Part shown: positions 1 through 8,656 of the stretch, one piece after another
How positions within the stretch are numbered: the first letter of the stretch is position 1
Layout: the number at the start of each line of letters is the position of its first letter
Origin: Mesorhizobium sp. B2-3-4
GTDB lineage: Bacteria > Pseudomonadota > Alphaproteobacteria > Rhizobiales > Rhizobiaceae
DNA length: 64,000 bases
Assembly: GCF_006442315.1 (NCBI RefSeq)
Contig: NZ_VFVY01000007.1
Location: 62,001 to 126,000 of the forward strand
Reading direction: 5' to 3'
Translations under genes and position numbers: made by a program
Notes under the pieces: model-generated
Databases searched by the model: none
The model's input: the letters and a program-made list of their open reading frames with translations, nothing else
What the model was told of the DNA's origin: nothing

Positions 1-885
1 GATTTATTTGCGGGCACGTCTGATCAGGGTGTCCTGGCAGCCATGGCGTTGCAACTGAGCAACGAGAACCAGTCTCGGATTGCGCGAAGCATTGCGAACA
101 ACGCAATTCCTGTATCCGCGGAGGAACGTGTCAACCGAAATCTGGCTGCCTTCGATGTCTTGCCTGCGCCCCTGAAGGCGCTCGTAGCGCTCAATGACAC
201 CGTACGTCTGATGGCGGACGGAGCGACATTTGGGTACGCGGACAAATTCGCCGCCACCATGAATTCGCTGATCTCGGGCAGCAGCTACGAGGAAGAACTC
301 GCCGCTCAACGTGCCGGGACACAGGATTCGAGAGATCGAGCCAACTCTGCCGGGATCGTTGCGGAGGCACTTGGTGCGTATCTGACCGGCCGGGGCCTTG
401 GAGAGTCCGGCATCACACTTACCGGCCGGTTTGGCACAGCTACGATGGAGGGCTTGTCCGGCGTTCTCGCTCGCGCAGGCCTTATGGGCATCGAGGGGGC
501 GGCTTATGGCGGCGTCGAAGCGGCCGGTCACGATGAGCCGATCGGCAGCGGTATGGCATCCGGCGCGCTATGGGGCGCCGGCACTCAATTTTTGAAAGAA
601 AAGGCAAATGTAATTCACAACGAGTTGCCGGGCTGGCTAGGAGGCCGCTCAAAGCCTCTTCGTAAGAAGTGGGAAATCGAGTATAATAAAGACTGGCCCA
701 TAGATCCCGATACAGGCCGGAATATGGATCTCCATCATAAGCGTCCACGGTCTGCGGGCGGGACAGACGACGTGTGGAATTATGAGCCTCTCAGTAGAGC
801 CGACCACATCAAGCATCACAAAGAACAGGGCCACTTTAAGATTTGGGGCGGCTGGAGCAGAGGTAACAGAGGATCAAAACCGTGA
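1..885 (+). CDS. Phage-like protein with C-terminal HNH nuclease toxin domain (5' end outside window)
   Basis: The frame is open from base 1, so the gene probably starts upstream; the first internal ATG is at 43. The visible part has about 294 residues. The N-terminal two thirds are Ala/Gly-rich with glycine zipper stretches, as in phage virion or ejection proteins and in toxin carrier regions. The last ~55 residues carry an HNH core (DLHHKRPRSAGGTDD, then N and the end motif HIKHHKEQGHF), as in the nuclease tips of polymorphic toxins. A DNase activity is inferred from these histidines. The stop codon overlaps the next start (GTGA), typical of toxin-immunity pairs. A phage homing-type HNH enzyme is less likely, because the domain sits at the extreme C-terminus of a long carrier. 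Confidence 0.7.
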   Translation, partial: DLFAGTSDQGVLAAMALQLSNENQSRIARSIANNAIPVSAEERVNRNLAAFDVLPAPLKALVALNDTVRLMADGATFGYADKFAATMNSLISGSSYEEELAAQRAGTQDSRDRANSAGIVAEALGAYLTGRGLGESGITLTGRFGTATMEGLSGVLARAGLMGIEGAAYGGVEAAGHDEPIGSGMASGALWGAGTQFLKEKANVIHNELPGWLGGRSKPLRKKWEIEYNKDWPIDPDTGRNMDLHHKRPRSAGGTDDVWNYEPLSRADHIKHHKEQGHFKIWGGWSRGNRGSKP

Positions 886-1361
886 CAACAAGCCTGGATG
901 ATGCCAGCCCTGATTTGAATAGCGTAAAGCCTCTGGCGCCCGACGATCGGCGTTGGAGTGTAGAATTTAGGGATGCCCGCCGTCGGGCGCGACGATATCT
1001 TGAATCTCACAACTGGGTATCGGCTATCAAAGGTGAATACCTTGGATATCGGCTAGACGGCGTCATATACGTCTTCCTCTTCGAATTCTTGCCCGCTGAG
1101 CCCGATGTACCGTCATGGACATGGGTGATCATTGGCGATGTGCCTTCGGCTTACATTAGCTGTCACCATGCCAAGACGCCCTATGTGGCGCTGGACGGCT
1201 ACATTGGCGCCATGGAAGAGTGGGTCGAAGCAGCCCGCGAGGGAAACTCGGTCGAAGACATTATCCCTGTGAACGTGCCTGCAACGCCTGCCTATGCAGA
1301 GATGCTTGCGAGCCGGCTCAAATTCATCGACGAGCAGATCCTGCCGCTGCTTCCGCACTGA
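882..1361 (+). CDS. Small acidic protein, candidate immunity protein for the HNH toxin
   Basis: The 159-residue protein starts at GTG, overlapping the toxin stop by four bases, so translation is coupled. It has no signal peptide or membrane segment and is acidic. The middle segment, W-V-I-I-GD-P-S-A-Y-I-S, is reminiscent of small uncharacterised families of immunity type, but I cannot name the family with confidence. The function is inferred from position: small acidic cytoplasmic proteins encoded directly behind nuclease toxins usually bind and block the nuclease. It could instead be an unrelated phage moron. Confidence 0.6.
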   Translation: MTTSLDDASPDLNSVKPLAPDDRRWSVEFRDARRRARRYLESHNWVSAIKGEYLGYRLDGVIYVFLFEFLPAEPDVPSWTWVIIGDVPSAYISCHHAKTPYVALDGYIGAMEEWVEAAREGNSVEDIIPVNVPATPAYAEMLASRLKFIDEQILPLLPH

Positions 1362-1397
1362 TTTTCCATACGTGGTCGTACGCGAACGCTCTTAGGT

Positions 1398-1455
1398 AGT
1401 GCACTCTTAACGATCTCCACGTGATTGGAGACCGACCCGTGGAAAAGAGTGCACT
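1398..1455. repeat. Nested inverted repeats between immunity genes
   Basis: An 11-bp perfect inverted repeat, AGTGCACTCTT (1398-1408) and AAGAGTGCACT (1445-1455), encloses a second one, TCTCCA (1414-1419) and TGGAGA (1426-1431). There is no T-tract after it, so a simple terminator is unlikely. It may be a regulatory hairpin or the scar of a recombination boundary in the toxin/immunity region. Confidence 0.55.
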
Positions 1456-1510
1456 GTCACCGTAATTCCCATGGGGCGAAGATCAACAAAGTCACGATTG
1501 GAGATCGCTA

Positions 1511-2128
1511 GTGTTCGAGAGATTCCGGCGAATTTTTCTCATGGATGATGAGCGAACGCCTCCAATTAATAACCTTCCACTCGATACAAAAGTGGCTGGA
1601 CTGAATGAATTGCTGGCAGAGTTCGGTGGCGCTTCGTTCAACCGTGGTTTGTACCGAATGGTTCGCGCATCAGACGTGGCGGATTGGAACGCCCGTGTCT
1701 GCCTGGGTTTCCCTAAATTCACTGGGCGCATCACCTGCTTTGGTTATGATTGGCAAGGAACGGCATTTGCCACTGACGCGTGGCGGTTGGAGCAAGGAGA
1801 GCCAGGCGTGGTGATGTTCGAGCCGGGCACCGGAAAGGCCCTGCAGATACCGGCCAATGTCCGAACTTTCCACGAGGTCGAGCTGATACAGGACGAAGAC
1901 GCTGCGTTGGCCGCAAACATATACACTGATTGGCGCAGGGCTGGCGGCGCTGAGCCGTCCTACAACCAATGCATAGGTTACAAGAAGCCGCTGTTCCTAA
2001 ATGGAAAAGACGAAATTGATAACCTGGAATTGTGGGACATTGATATATACTGGCATTTGATGGGGCAAATCTTGGTTCAGACCAAAGACTTGCCGCATGG
2101 AAGTTCCGTTCAAGTCAATCTTAGCTGA
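1511..2128 (+). CDS. Tdi1-like (GAD-like/DUF1851) immunity protein
   Basis: This 205-residue protein has an N-terminal GAD-like region and a C-terminal segment CIGYKKPLFLNGKDEIDNLE...DIYWHLMGQI. The latter is the hallmark of the Tdi1 C-terminal domain (DUF1851). The founding member is Tdi1 of Agrobacterium, which neutralises the type VI DNase effector Tde1. The GTG at 1511 is chosen because GGAGA lies seven bases upstream; ATG at 1541 is an alternative. No Tde1-like toxin lies beside it, so it looks like an orphan immunity gene, or a second guard in a toxin/immunity island. The family call is fairly sure; the partner is unknown. Confidence 0.75.
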   Translation: MFERFRRIFLMDDERTPPINNLPLDTKVAGLNELLAEFGGASFNRGLYRMVRASDVADWNARVCLGFPKFTGRITCFGYDWQGTAFATDAWRLEQGEPGVVMFEPGTGKALQIPANVRTFHEVELIQDEDAALAANIYTDWRRAGGAEPSYNQCIGYKKPLFLNGKDEIDNLELWDIDIYWHLMGQILVQTKDLPHGSSVQVNLS

Positions 2129-2878
2129 GAAAGATCGCGATAGAGGCAGTGTTGAGCTTCGGGTGGCATCACGCCCCCGAATCCAGAGTGATGCAACTCA
2201 TCCCTAGATCTCAAAATTGCCTGCCAGGCGTTTGTGAGTTTTATGTGCTCAAGGCGGTCGGGGAGCTCTCTCGGGAGCCGGAGAATTCCCTGAATGCAAT
2301 GGCTCCGAAATTGCAGGCATCTACCGGGGCGGCGGACGGTGGGATGACGCCATCGCCCTGGGCTCTTCACATGCCCGGCACGATGCCGAAGGCAGTTCGA
2401 GATATGGCCTCACCTGAGGTCCGGTCTCGACAAGACCAAACTTGCCGGAAAGAAAAGGCAGGGTTCAAGGTTCATATAGCGATTGGCTATCAGGCCTTTG
2501 GCCGCTGGTGAATTAGCGCAAGCGGCCTTGGCCCCCGCCTTCGGCATCGCTGTCCTGCAGCCGGCGGTTGTTCGACCACCAGATCAGATACAACGAGCCC
2601 ATTTTCATGACCGGCACGCGGCGTTGCCGTTCGGGGCTGCGCAGTTCCCGGTAGAACTTTATCTTCAAGGTGCCACCCGGCAATCTGATGCGCACTGCCA
2701 TCGGCTCGAACCTTTATGTGTGAGCCAATACTAAGACGATGTTGCCTGCCGCCGGGTCAACGTCTTGCCGTTGACTATTTCTGGGAGGGGTCGGTTGACC
2801 GTGACCTCCGCAACCGAACCCGCCACACGATCATCAATAAGTACCCGCCTGTGCGCGGCCTTTCATGGAGCAAGCCTC
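2129..2878. other. 750-bp stretch with little coding content
   Basis: Between the Tdi1-like gene and the tail spike I see only one weak minus-strand small gene (2513-2701). There is also a 7-bp perfect inverted repeat, GTCAACG (2756-2762) and CGTTGAC (2769-2775), about 100 bp before the tail-spike start, which could be an operator. A 120-codon plus-strand frame at 2149-2511 has no convincing ribosome site or protein-like composition. The stretch may be decayed phage DNA. Confidence 0.5.
2513..2701 (-). CDS. Small hypothetical protein
   Basis: A 62-residue frame starts MAVRIRLPGGTLKIKF and is basic throughout the first 35 residues. AAAGG lies about nine bases before the ATG. The ordered beginning with alternating hydrophobic and basic residues (RIRLPGGTLKIKFYREL) looks like a small beta-rich protein. 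I do not recognise a family, and the gene could be spurious. Confidence 0.35.
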   Translation of the reverse strand: MAVRIRLPGGTLKIKFYRELRSPERQRRVPVMKMGSLYLIWWSNNRRLQDSDAEGGGQGRLR

Positions 2879-5299
2879 ATGGCCCGACCTGCAACCGCTG
2901 CCGTTCGCCTGTTGACCGGCGAGCGCGAACCCGTGCGCCTGGCCACCACCGGCAATCTGGAGACGATCATCGTTGACGGGATTGCATGGATAGAAGGCCT
3001 AAAGTCCGTCGACGGCGTCCAGACCGCGGTTGGCGATCGCGTGCTGGTCAAGGACCAGGACGACGCCAGGCTGAACGGCATCTATACCGCCTCGGAAGGT
3101 TTCTGGTATCGCGCGGCCGATGCCCGCACCAGCCGCACGATGCAGAAGGGCACAACCGTGCACGTGCAGGAGGGCGCGGTGTCGGCCGGTTTCGTCTATG
3201 CCTTCCAGGCCCTGGCGCCGGCCGTGGGCCGCGACGAGATCACGCTTGCCTTCTTCAGTTCCGACGATCTGGTCGGCGATGCGACAGCCGCGGTGCGGGA
3301 CGAACTGGCCGCCATCATCGCCGAGGCCGGGCACGCCCGCGACCTTGCCCAGCAATATGCCGCCGACGCCGCCATGGTGTCGGGCGTCAATGTGCCGATC
3401 TATGTCTCCGTCGCGGCGGCGGCCGGAGCCACCATCGCCGCCGGCGTGAAAGCCATCCGCACGCAGTTCTATGCCCCGGTGTTCACCACGCCGGCAACCC
3501 TTGTGGGAGGCGCGAACTATGCCCGCATGGCGCTATCGGCAATCACCGCAGGCAATTACCCGGCGCTATCCTGGTTCCGCTCGACGGACCGTTTCATGCC
3601 GGACGGAACCGTGAACTCGGTGGATGGCGGGTATTGGGTGCTGAGGGAGGGTGTTATCGACCTTCGCATGCTCGGCGCTGGTTTGGGAAACGCCAACGCT
3701 GACACGGCGGCGATGATTGCTGCTGTGCAGATCGTCGATGGGAAGAACTGCGGCAACATTCGACTGCCTCCTTCTGCCATCACGATCAACCAAACGATCG
3801 ATATCACGCTCGGACTGTTCGATATCGAAGGTTTTGGCCGCAGCATATCGACCGTTGCCAGCGCAATGGTCAATGGAGCGCCGCTTTTCCGGCTCGTCGG
3901 CCATGCCTTGCGGCTTGGCTTTCACGATTTCAAGGTGTTGGGCAACCAACTGACCGGCGCTGCCGGCAATGGTCACGCTTTTGCGCTTTGGGACACTGAC
4001 GGCATCGGCGTCGGCTCTGCGCTTCCACAGTCGGTGATTATGGAGCGAGTTGTCATCGACGGCTTTCGCGGCACAGGCCCGGAGGGAGGACCATTAGACA
4101 GCATCGGATCGATACCAGCATGCGGCGTCAACAACAAAGGCGGTTTAGGTTGCATTTTCCGCGATATCGAGATTCTACGTTGCGGCGGCGGTATCTATAT
4201 GGGGAACACTCAAAACTGCTTGATAGACAACCCACTGTTCTCGCAAATCGACCGGTTTGGCATTCTGGATTACCGCTCTGCCTCATTACGCGTAATCAAT
4301 GGTGACGTTCAAGATTGCTGTGGAGACGGAACGGATCTGACGGTGCCGGCAGCGATCCCTACGGGCAATATCGTCTCGTATTTCGGCAATGGAACAATCA
4401 TTGAAGGTGTGAAGACCAAGGGTGCCGGTGGTAATTGCCAGATTTATGTTCGGGATGGAGCCGGCGTGAAAATCCGGAAATGCTGGCTTCAAGTCTACAT
4501 GCTCGCGGACGTGGCTCATAACGGCATTATCATCCATCGCACGACCGGCTTCGCAGTTAATGACAACATGTTTGATATGTCGCAGTCGCCGTACGTGGCG
4601 ACCCAGAAGAACCAGGGCATTCAGATCACTAATGATCAGGCCAACGACCCAGTCAGCGGCTCAGTAAGCGGCAACCAGTTTCGATTTTCTCCCGGCATGG
4701 GGATTTCGTCGTTCATTCGGATCGGCGCACCCTCGGGCAATCGCCTTTTTGGGGGCTTAGTGGTCGAGAATAACGTCTTCGGTGGCTTCCTCGCACCAAG
4801 CTCGGGCTGCACGGTCGATGACGGAATTCTTGTGCAGAACGCAAAGCTTGCTGGCTGCCGGATAGTCAACAATGTTTTCGACGCTACGACAGGAGTGACA
4901 TTCACCAACGGCATTCGCTTCACAAACGTTACCGACGGTGGGAAGAACTGGCTTGGTGGAAACGCTATGAATGTCAGTGGTGGTGCGATTACGGCCGCCT
5001 TCAGCGGCATCACTGAAAGTGAGTTGCGTACGGTTGGGCAGACATTTGTCAATCCAACGCCCAGCATCCCCACCGGTACGACGCTAACTGTTCAGGTCGC
5101 TGTGCCAGGAGCGGCGCGTGGTGATCTAGTGATAGGTGTTGGCTTCACAGCCGATCTCCTCGGCTGCACTATACGAGATGCTCGCGTGATCACGGCCGAC
5201 AACGTCGACATCATCATCGCAAACGACACTGGGGCTACGAAGGATCCCGGTAGCGGTGTGATGACTATTGTCGTTCGCAAGTGGCAGTTTGGTGGTTGA
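2879..5299 (+). CDS. Phage tail spike / tail fibre with right-handed beta-helix
   Basis: The 806-residue protein starts at ATG 2879, preceded by GGAG with eight bases of spacing; an upstream in-frame start at 2765 has no such site. The first ~120 residues contain DGVQTAVGDRVLVKDQDDA, LNGIYT and WYRAADA-RTS, a recurring N-terminal module of phage tail fibres. An Ala-rich helical stem follows. From about residue 245 come many short beta strands with G/N-rich turns (for example FRDIEILRCGGGIYMGN), as in pectate-lyase-like beta-helix spikes. Such proteins bind and often cleave surface polysaccharide. No catalytic site is identifiable by eye. The gene ends exactly where the convergent polysaccharide operon ends. 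Confidence 0.8.
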   Translation: MARPATAAVRLLTGEREPVRLATTGNLETIIVDGIAWIEGLKSVDGVQTAVGDRVLVKDQDDARLNGIYTASEGFWYRAADARTSRTMQKGTTVHVQEGAVSAGFVYAFQALAPAVGRDEITLAFFSSDDLVGDATAAVRDELAAIIAEAGHARDLAQQYAADAAMVSGVNVPIYVSVAAAAGATIAAGVKAIRTQFYAPVFTTPATLVGGANYARMALSAITAGNYPALSWFRSTDRFMPDGTVNSVDGGYWVLREGVIDLRMLGAGLGNANADTAAMIAAVQIVDGKNCGNIRLPPSAITINQTIDITLGLFDIEGFGRSISTVASAMVNGAPLFRLVGHALRLGFHDFKVLGNQLTGAAGNGHAFALWDTDGIGVGSALPQSVIMERVVIDGFRGTGPEGGPLDSIGSIPACGVNNKGGLGCIFRDIEILRCGGGIYMGNTQNCLIDNPLFSQIDRFGILDYRSASLRVINGDVQDCCGDGTDLTVPAAIPTGNIVSYFGNGTIIEGVKTKGAGGNCQIYVRDGAGVKIRKCWLQVYMLADVAHNGIIIHRTTGFAVNDNMFDMSQSPYVATQKNQGIQITNDQANDPVSGSVSGNQFRFSPGMGISSFIRIGAPSGNRLFGGLVVENNVFGGFLAPSSGCTVDDGILVQNAKLAGCRIVNNVFDATTGVTFTNGIRFTNVTDGGKNWLGGNAMNVSGGAITAAFSGITESELRTVGQTFVNPTPSIPTGTTLTVQVAVPGAARGDLVIGVGFTADLLGCTIRDARVITADNVDIIIANDTGATKDPGSGVMTIVVRKWQFGG

Positions 5300-5476
5300 T
5301 CATCGTAGTAGAGTGTCACCGAATAACATCGCTACGATGTTGCCGACAATCATTAGCCAAAAGAACGCCTGGAAGAAGGCGTTGCGCCAGATTGGGCCGA
5401 AAACCTCAACGAAAGCTGTCCGCCACCGGTCGATCTCCGCCAAATATTGCTCGGCTATCCAGCGGATCGACTTCAT
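5300..5476 (-). CDS. Small single-span membrane protein
   Basis: The product has 58 residues and starts MKSIRWIAEQYLAEIDRWR. The ATG overlaps the stop of the polymerase-like gene (TAATG), so the two are translated together. One membrane segment near the C-terminus (AFFQAFFWLMIVGNIVAMLFG) follows an amphipathic N-terminal half. I do not recognise the family. Its position suggests a helper of the membrane polysaccharide enzyme. The longer frame beginning at 5554 lies inside the upstream gene and is not the real start. Confidence 0.6.
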   Translation of the reverse strand: MKSIRWIAEQYLAEIDRWRTAFVEVFGPIWRNAFFQAFFWLMIVGNIVAMLFGDTLLR

Positions 5477-6471
5477 TACAAAATGCCCTTGGCCCAGTAA
5501 CCGAAGAAAATTATCTGAGAGGCCACGGCTGCCGTGAGTGTGAGGCGGCGCCATTGAACATCGGGTATACCAGAGATTGCCACCGCCAAGGCGGGGAGCG
5601 CAAGGGCGACGAACCTAATGCCGTTCTGGTTATAGAGATACATCGCAAAGCAGAGCGATGATGCAAGCAGGACCATGAAGGCCGCAAATTTCCGACTAAA
5701 CATCTGATTGAAGAACATAAACGGCACGGCATAAGCGGTGACCATGATCGTTAGTAGGAAGCCGCTAGTGTTCACCTCGATCATAGCGCGCCTGTCCCCG
5801 ATAGAGCCGAGTAAGTAACTTTTGAGGAGGGTTGCAGCGACGACGACAGCGCCGATATAGCCAGCCGATATCAGGATGTGATGCCGTCGAGCCACGTTAA
5901 AACGAGTGATCAACTGGCCGACCGCAAACGCTCCAACGAAGACCAGAACGGCCGAATGGATGAAGGCGGCCACCGCAACGAACCCGTACTTGAGAAGGCG
6001 CCAAGGTAACAGTAGTGCCAGATAGATCGCCGCCATTGCCGTAGCGGATCGCACCTGTGAAAAAGCTAGATCGATTAGCTGCGGGTGAATTAACAGGAGA
6101 AGATAGGCAGGAGCAGAAGCCTTAACCGCCACATATGTGCTGAAAATCAACAGCGCAATCAGTGCCAACACGGAAAAAATGCTGCCGAGCTCGAAGCTTT
6201 CCTTGAGCGCATAGATGCTTTTTCGCCATAAATATTCTTGGGCATACCACTCAACCACTGAGGCCGCGTCTGGAGACACGTAGTAAGCACCCTTGTCGAA
6301 ATTCATGATATAGTTTTGCAGATCCGGGAAAGGTGCTCCTCGGATTGAGACCCAATCAACCATCCAAACAGCAAGTGCGAACGTCGTCCCAATTGCGAGC
6401 TTTATGAGTAATTCGGCTCGTCCGCCATTTGTGTTCTGTATTCCGGGCGATGACGCGTATAACTGGCTCAT
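5476..6471 (-). CDS. Polytopic membrane protein, EpsG/Wzy-like polysaccharide polymerase
   Basis: The 331-residue protein has about nine to ten hydrophobic segments and an extracytoplasmic loop with a conserved-looking early motif (RGAPFPDLQNYIMNFDKGAY). EpsG-type polymerases usually have a D-x-x-x-Y segment after the first membrane span. The middle carries F-S-Q-V-R-S-A-T-A, close to the R(Q)-rich motif of EpsG proteins. It probably joins repeat units of a surface polysaccharide in the inner membrane. The gene is visibly less GC-rich than the rest of the window, which suggests transfer. Its start overlaps the methyltransferase stop (ATGA). Specificity cannot be read from the sequence. Confidence 0.65.
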   Translation of the reverse strand: MSQLYASSPGIQNTNGGRAELLIKLAIGTTFALAVWMVDWVSIRGAPFPDLQNYIMNFDKGAYYVSPDAASVVEWYAQEYLWRKSIYALKESFELGSIFSVLALIALLIFSTYVAVKASAPAYLLLLIHPQLIDLAFSQVRSATAMAAIYLALLLPWRLLKYGFVAVAAFIHSAVLVFVGAFAVGQLITRFNVARRHHILISAGYIGAVVVAATLLKSYLLGSIGDRRAMIEVNTSGFLLTIMVTAYAVPFMFFNQMFSRKFAAFMVLLASSLCFAMYLYNQNGIRFVALALPALAVAISGIPDVQWRRLTLTAAVASQIIFFGYWAKGIL

Positions 6472-7298
6472 TGACGTCTAACCCCCCAGGCATAGGCCCT
6501 CGAGTCAGACGCCACGAGTCGGCGAATCTCATATGCTCCCTGCTGTTCGATCTGCTCTACCGCTTCGACCACACCTTCGAATTGGCCCGGCGTGACGTCG
6601 TCGAAGACGATCATGTCGCCGACTTGCTGAAGGGCGGCGACCGCTTGATATTCGAGCAGAACGTTCTTCTTCGTGTGCTGCGCGTCGATGAAAGCGAAAT
6701 GGATGCGGTTGACGCCGACCTTCGGCAGCTGGAACAGGGAATCGCCCTGCAGGAAGACGATCCGGTCGGCCAACGTCCGCCAGGGCTGAAGCAGTTCGGC
6801 TCGTGTCTTCCTGCCTTCATGATCGTCAATGCAGTTCCAGTAGATGCGGTGTTGATGCGGGAGAACGTCGAGCGTGACGATATGGCCGGCGGCGCCGGCA
6901 TCGGCCATCGCCTTGGCCATGCAGATCGCTGAAAAACCACGCGCCGTGCCGGTCTCGACAATGGTGGTGAACGGCTCGGGCTTGTCCGCCAACCGGCGGC
7001 GAAGCAGGCTGTAGAGCACACGCCCGTGCGGGTAGGCCAGCGCGCTCGTCTTGACGGTGATCTGGGTGTGAAGGGCGAGTTCATCGAGCCAATCGCGGTC
7101 GATGGCGTAGCCGGTTTCGGCCTCCAGCCTGTCGATCTCCGCAAACGGCACCTGTCGTGCCGCTTCGAACAGTTGGAGATAGTCCGCCTTCGATGCACGC
7201 GGCGCCGCACCCAGCGGATCGGTGCTGTGCCGGCGATCGATGACAGCCGCCAGCCTGTTGAAGACCAGGCGTTGCGCGGCGCCAACATAGTTTCTCAT
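6468..7298 (-). CDS. Class I SAM-dependent methyltransferase (Methyltransf_24 type)
   Basis: A 276-residue protein with SAM-binding motif I as IVETGTARGFSAICMAKAM (about residues 112-130), an acidic end of strand 2 in ITVTLD-like HIVTLDVLP, and FIDAQHTKKN followed by DMIVFDDV. This pattern is typical of methyltransferases of the cephalosporin-hydroxylase/Methyltransf_24 group found in cell-surface polysaccharide loci. It is first in a tight minus-strand operon with the polymerase-like and small membrane genes, so it likely methylates a sugar or lipid-linked glycan. Its promoter must lie in the 187-bp gap shared with the divergent endolysin gene. Confidence 0.7.
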   Translation of the reverse strand: MRNYVGAAQRLVFNRLAAVIDRRHSTDPLGAAPRASKADYLQLFEAARQVPFAEIDRLEAETGYAIDRDWLDELALHTQITVKTSALAYPHGRVLYSLLRRRLADKPEPFTTIVETGTARGFSAICMAKAMADAGAAGHIVTLDVLPHQHRIYWNCIDDHEGRKTRAELLQPWRTLADRIVFLQGDSLFQLPKVGVNRIHFAFIDAQHTKKNVLLEYQAVAALQQVGDMIVFDDVTPGQFEGVVEAVEQIEQQGAYEIRRLVASDSRAYAWGVRRQ

Positions 7299-7485
7299 CC
7301 GAAACCCATTCGTCCTGACAATGGATTTTTTCTAGCATGCGTCGGCCCGCGTGCAAGGCGGCATGCCCGACAACGCACAGTTACCGAGGCCGGGACGCTT
7401 TGCTTTTGGGCTGGCGCTCTTGAAAGACGGCATGGCCTGCTTCGCGTATTCAGCCAAAATCATCACAATCCGAAAGGAAACTCCC

Positions 7486-8217
7486 ATGGACCGCAACTTC
7501 GCGCGGGCGCTTGCACTCGTCTTGAAATCCGAGGGTGGCTGGTCGGACAATCCGGCCGATCCCGGCGGCGCCACGATGAAGGGTGTCACGCTCACGAACT
7601 TCCGCCGCTATGTGAAAGCCGACGCCAGCAAGGCCGACCTTCACAAGATCGGCGATGAACAGGTGGCAACGGTTTTTCGCCGTTTTTACTGGGATGCGGT
7701 GCTGGGCGCCGAACTGCCGGACGGCGTCGACTTCGCCGTTTTCGACTTCGCGGTGAACAGCGGCCCGGGCAGGGCGGCGAAGTATCTGCAGGCGGTGGTG
7801 GGGGCTGTACAGGACGGCCGCATCGGGCCGGCTACGCTTGCCGCGGCCAGGGCAAAGCCGGCAGGCGTGGTGATCGACCAGCTCTGCAACGCGCGGCTGG
7901 CGTTCCTGCGCCGCTTGCCGACATGGGCGACATTCGGGCGCGGCTGGTCCGACCGGGTCAAGTCGGTACGGGCAGAGGCCCTGCTGATGTCGGCGCCGTC
8001 GGCCGTGCCAGCGCCGCTGCCCGCGCGGCCGGCGCCGGAAGCGGCTCCGCCAAAGGCTGGACCAGCGCAGGTTCATGCGCCGGAAGCCACGTCGGTACCG
8101 CCTGACAATTCCGGGATGCCGATGGCTGCCAGGATGGGCGGGATCATTGCCGCCTGCATGCTGGTCCTCCTTGCTGCCTGGCACCATGTCGCGGCTGCGC
8201 TTGAAAGGATATTCTGA
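7486..8217 (+). CDS. GH108 endolysin with C-terminal membrane anchor
   Basis: The 243-residue protein starts at ATG 7486 behind AAAGGAAA. The N-terminal domain has the GH108 signature, E in SEGGWSDNPADPGGATMKGVT, as in zliS and phage lysozymes. A PG_binding_3-like part follows (VDFAVFDFAVNSGPGRAAKYLQ, then IGPATLAA). These enzymes cut the murein glycan strand. After a Pro/Ala-rich linker (about residues 165-205) there is one hydrophobic segment (MGGIIAACMLVLLAAWHHVA) near the C-terminus, which should hold the enzyme at the inner membrane. It heads the lysis cassette; the next gene begins three bases after its stop. Confidence 0.85.
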   Translation: MDRNFARALALVLKSEGGWSDNPADPGGATMKGVTLTNFRRYVKADASKADLHKIGDEQVATVFRRFYWDAVLGAELPDGVDFAVFDFAVNSGPGRAAKYLQAVVGAVQDGRIGPATLAAARAKPAGVVIDQLCNARLAFLRRLPTWATFGRGWSDRVKSVRAEALLMSAPSAVPAPLPARPAPEAAPPKAGPAQVHAPEATSVPPDNSGMPMAARMGGIIAACMLVLLAAWHHVAAALERIF

Positions 8218-8219
8218 TC

Positions 8220-8420
8220 ATGGCCACAGTCACCCAGCCGACCATTCGTCCGACCAACAAGCTGACGGCCGCCACCATCGCGGCCGCGGCCGTTTCCGTT
8301 TCCGGCGTCGTCGTGCGCAACCTCTGGCCGTCCTGGTATGACGCCGAGACATGGGCCACGCTCCTGCCGGTCGCGGTGTTTGCCGTCGGATACCTCGTCA
8401 GGGATGAGGCAAACCGATGA
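8220..8420 (+). CDS. Small phage membrane protein, possible holin component
   Basis: The 66-residue protein has two hydrophobic segments (ATIAAAAVSVSGVVV and WATLLPVAVFAVGYLV) separated by a short polar turn with RNLWPSWYDAE. Size, two spans and position directly after an endolysin fit a class II holin or antiholin. Its stop overlaps the next start by four bases. I know of no characterised homologue by name. Confidence 0.65.
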   Translation: MATVTQPTIRPTNKLTAATIAAAAVSVSGVVVRNLWPSWYDAETWATLLPVAVFAVGYLVRDEANR

Positions 8421-8656
8421 GCGCGCTGGTCAATTTCCTGCTCACCAATCCGGGCATTCTGGGCATTGGTGCCGCCATCGTGGCGGCGCTCGGCTGGGGG
8501 CTTCGCCAGCGGCTGGCCGGCGAACGCGCAGAGCGGGACCGGCAGGCCGCCGGCGAGGCCGCGGCGCGCGAAATTGCCGATCAGGTTCAGAACGATATCG
8601 GCGCGTTGCCCGCGGCAGCCGCCCGAAAGGAGCTCAAGTCATGGGCAAGGGATTGA
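8417..8656 (+). CDS. Rz-like inner-membrane spanin
   Basis: A 79-residue protein with an N-terminal membrane span (LLTNPGILGIGAAIVAALGWG) followed by a charged alpha-helical, coiled-coil-prone tail rich in Arg, Glu and Ala (RLAGERAERDRQAAGEAAAR). This is the layout of phage i-spanins (Rz), which span the periplasm and fuse the two membranes at lysis. The 3' end overlaps the start of a lipoprotein gene by 16 bases, as Rz and Rz1 genes often do. Confidence 0.75.
   Translation: MSALVNFLLTNPGILGIGAAIVAALGWGLRQRLAGERAERDRQAAGEAAAREIADQVQNDIGALPAAAARKELKSWARD

Noticed and set aside
2149..2511. 120-codon plus-strand frame as a gene
   Set aside because: No ribosome site, mixed composition without hydrophobic core or motif, and it crosses what looks like decayed DNA.
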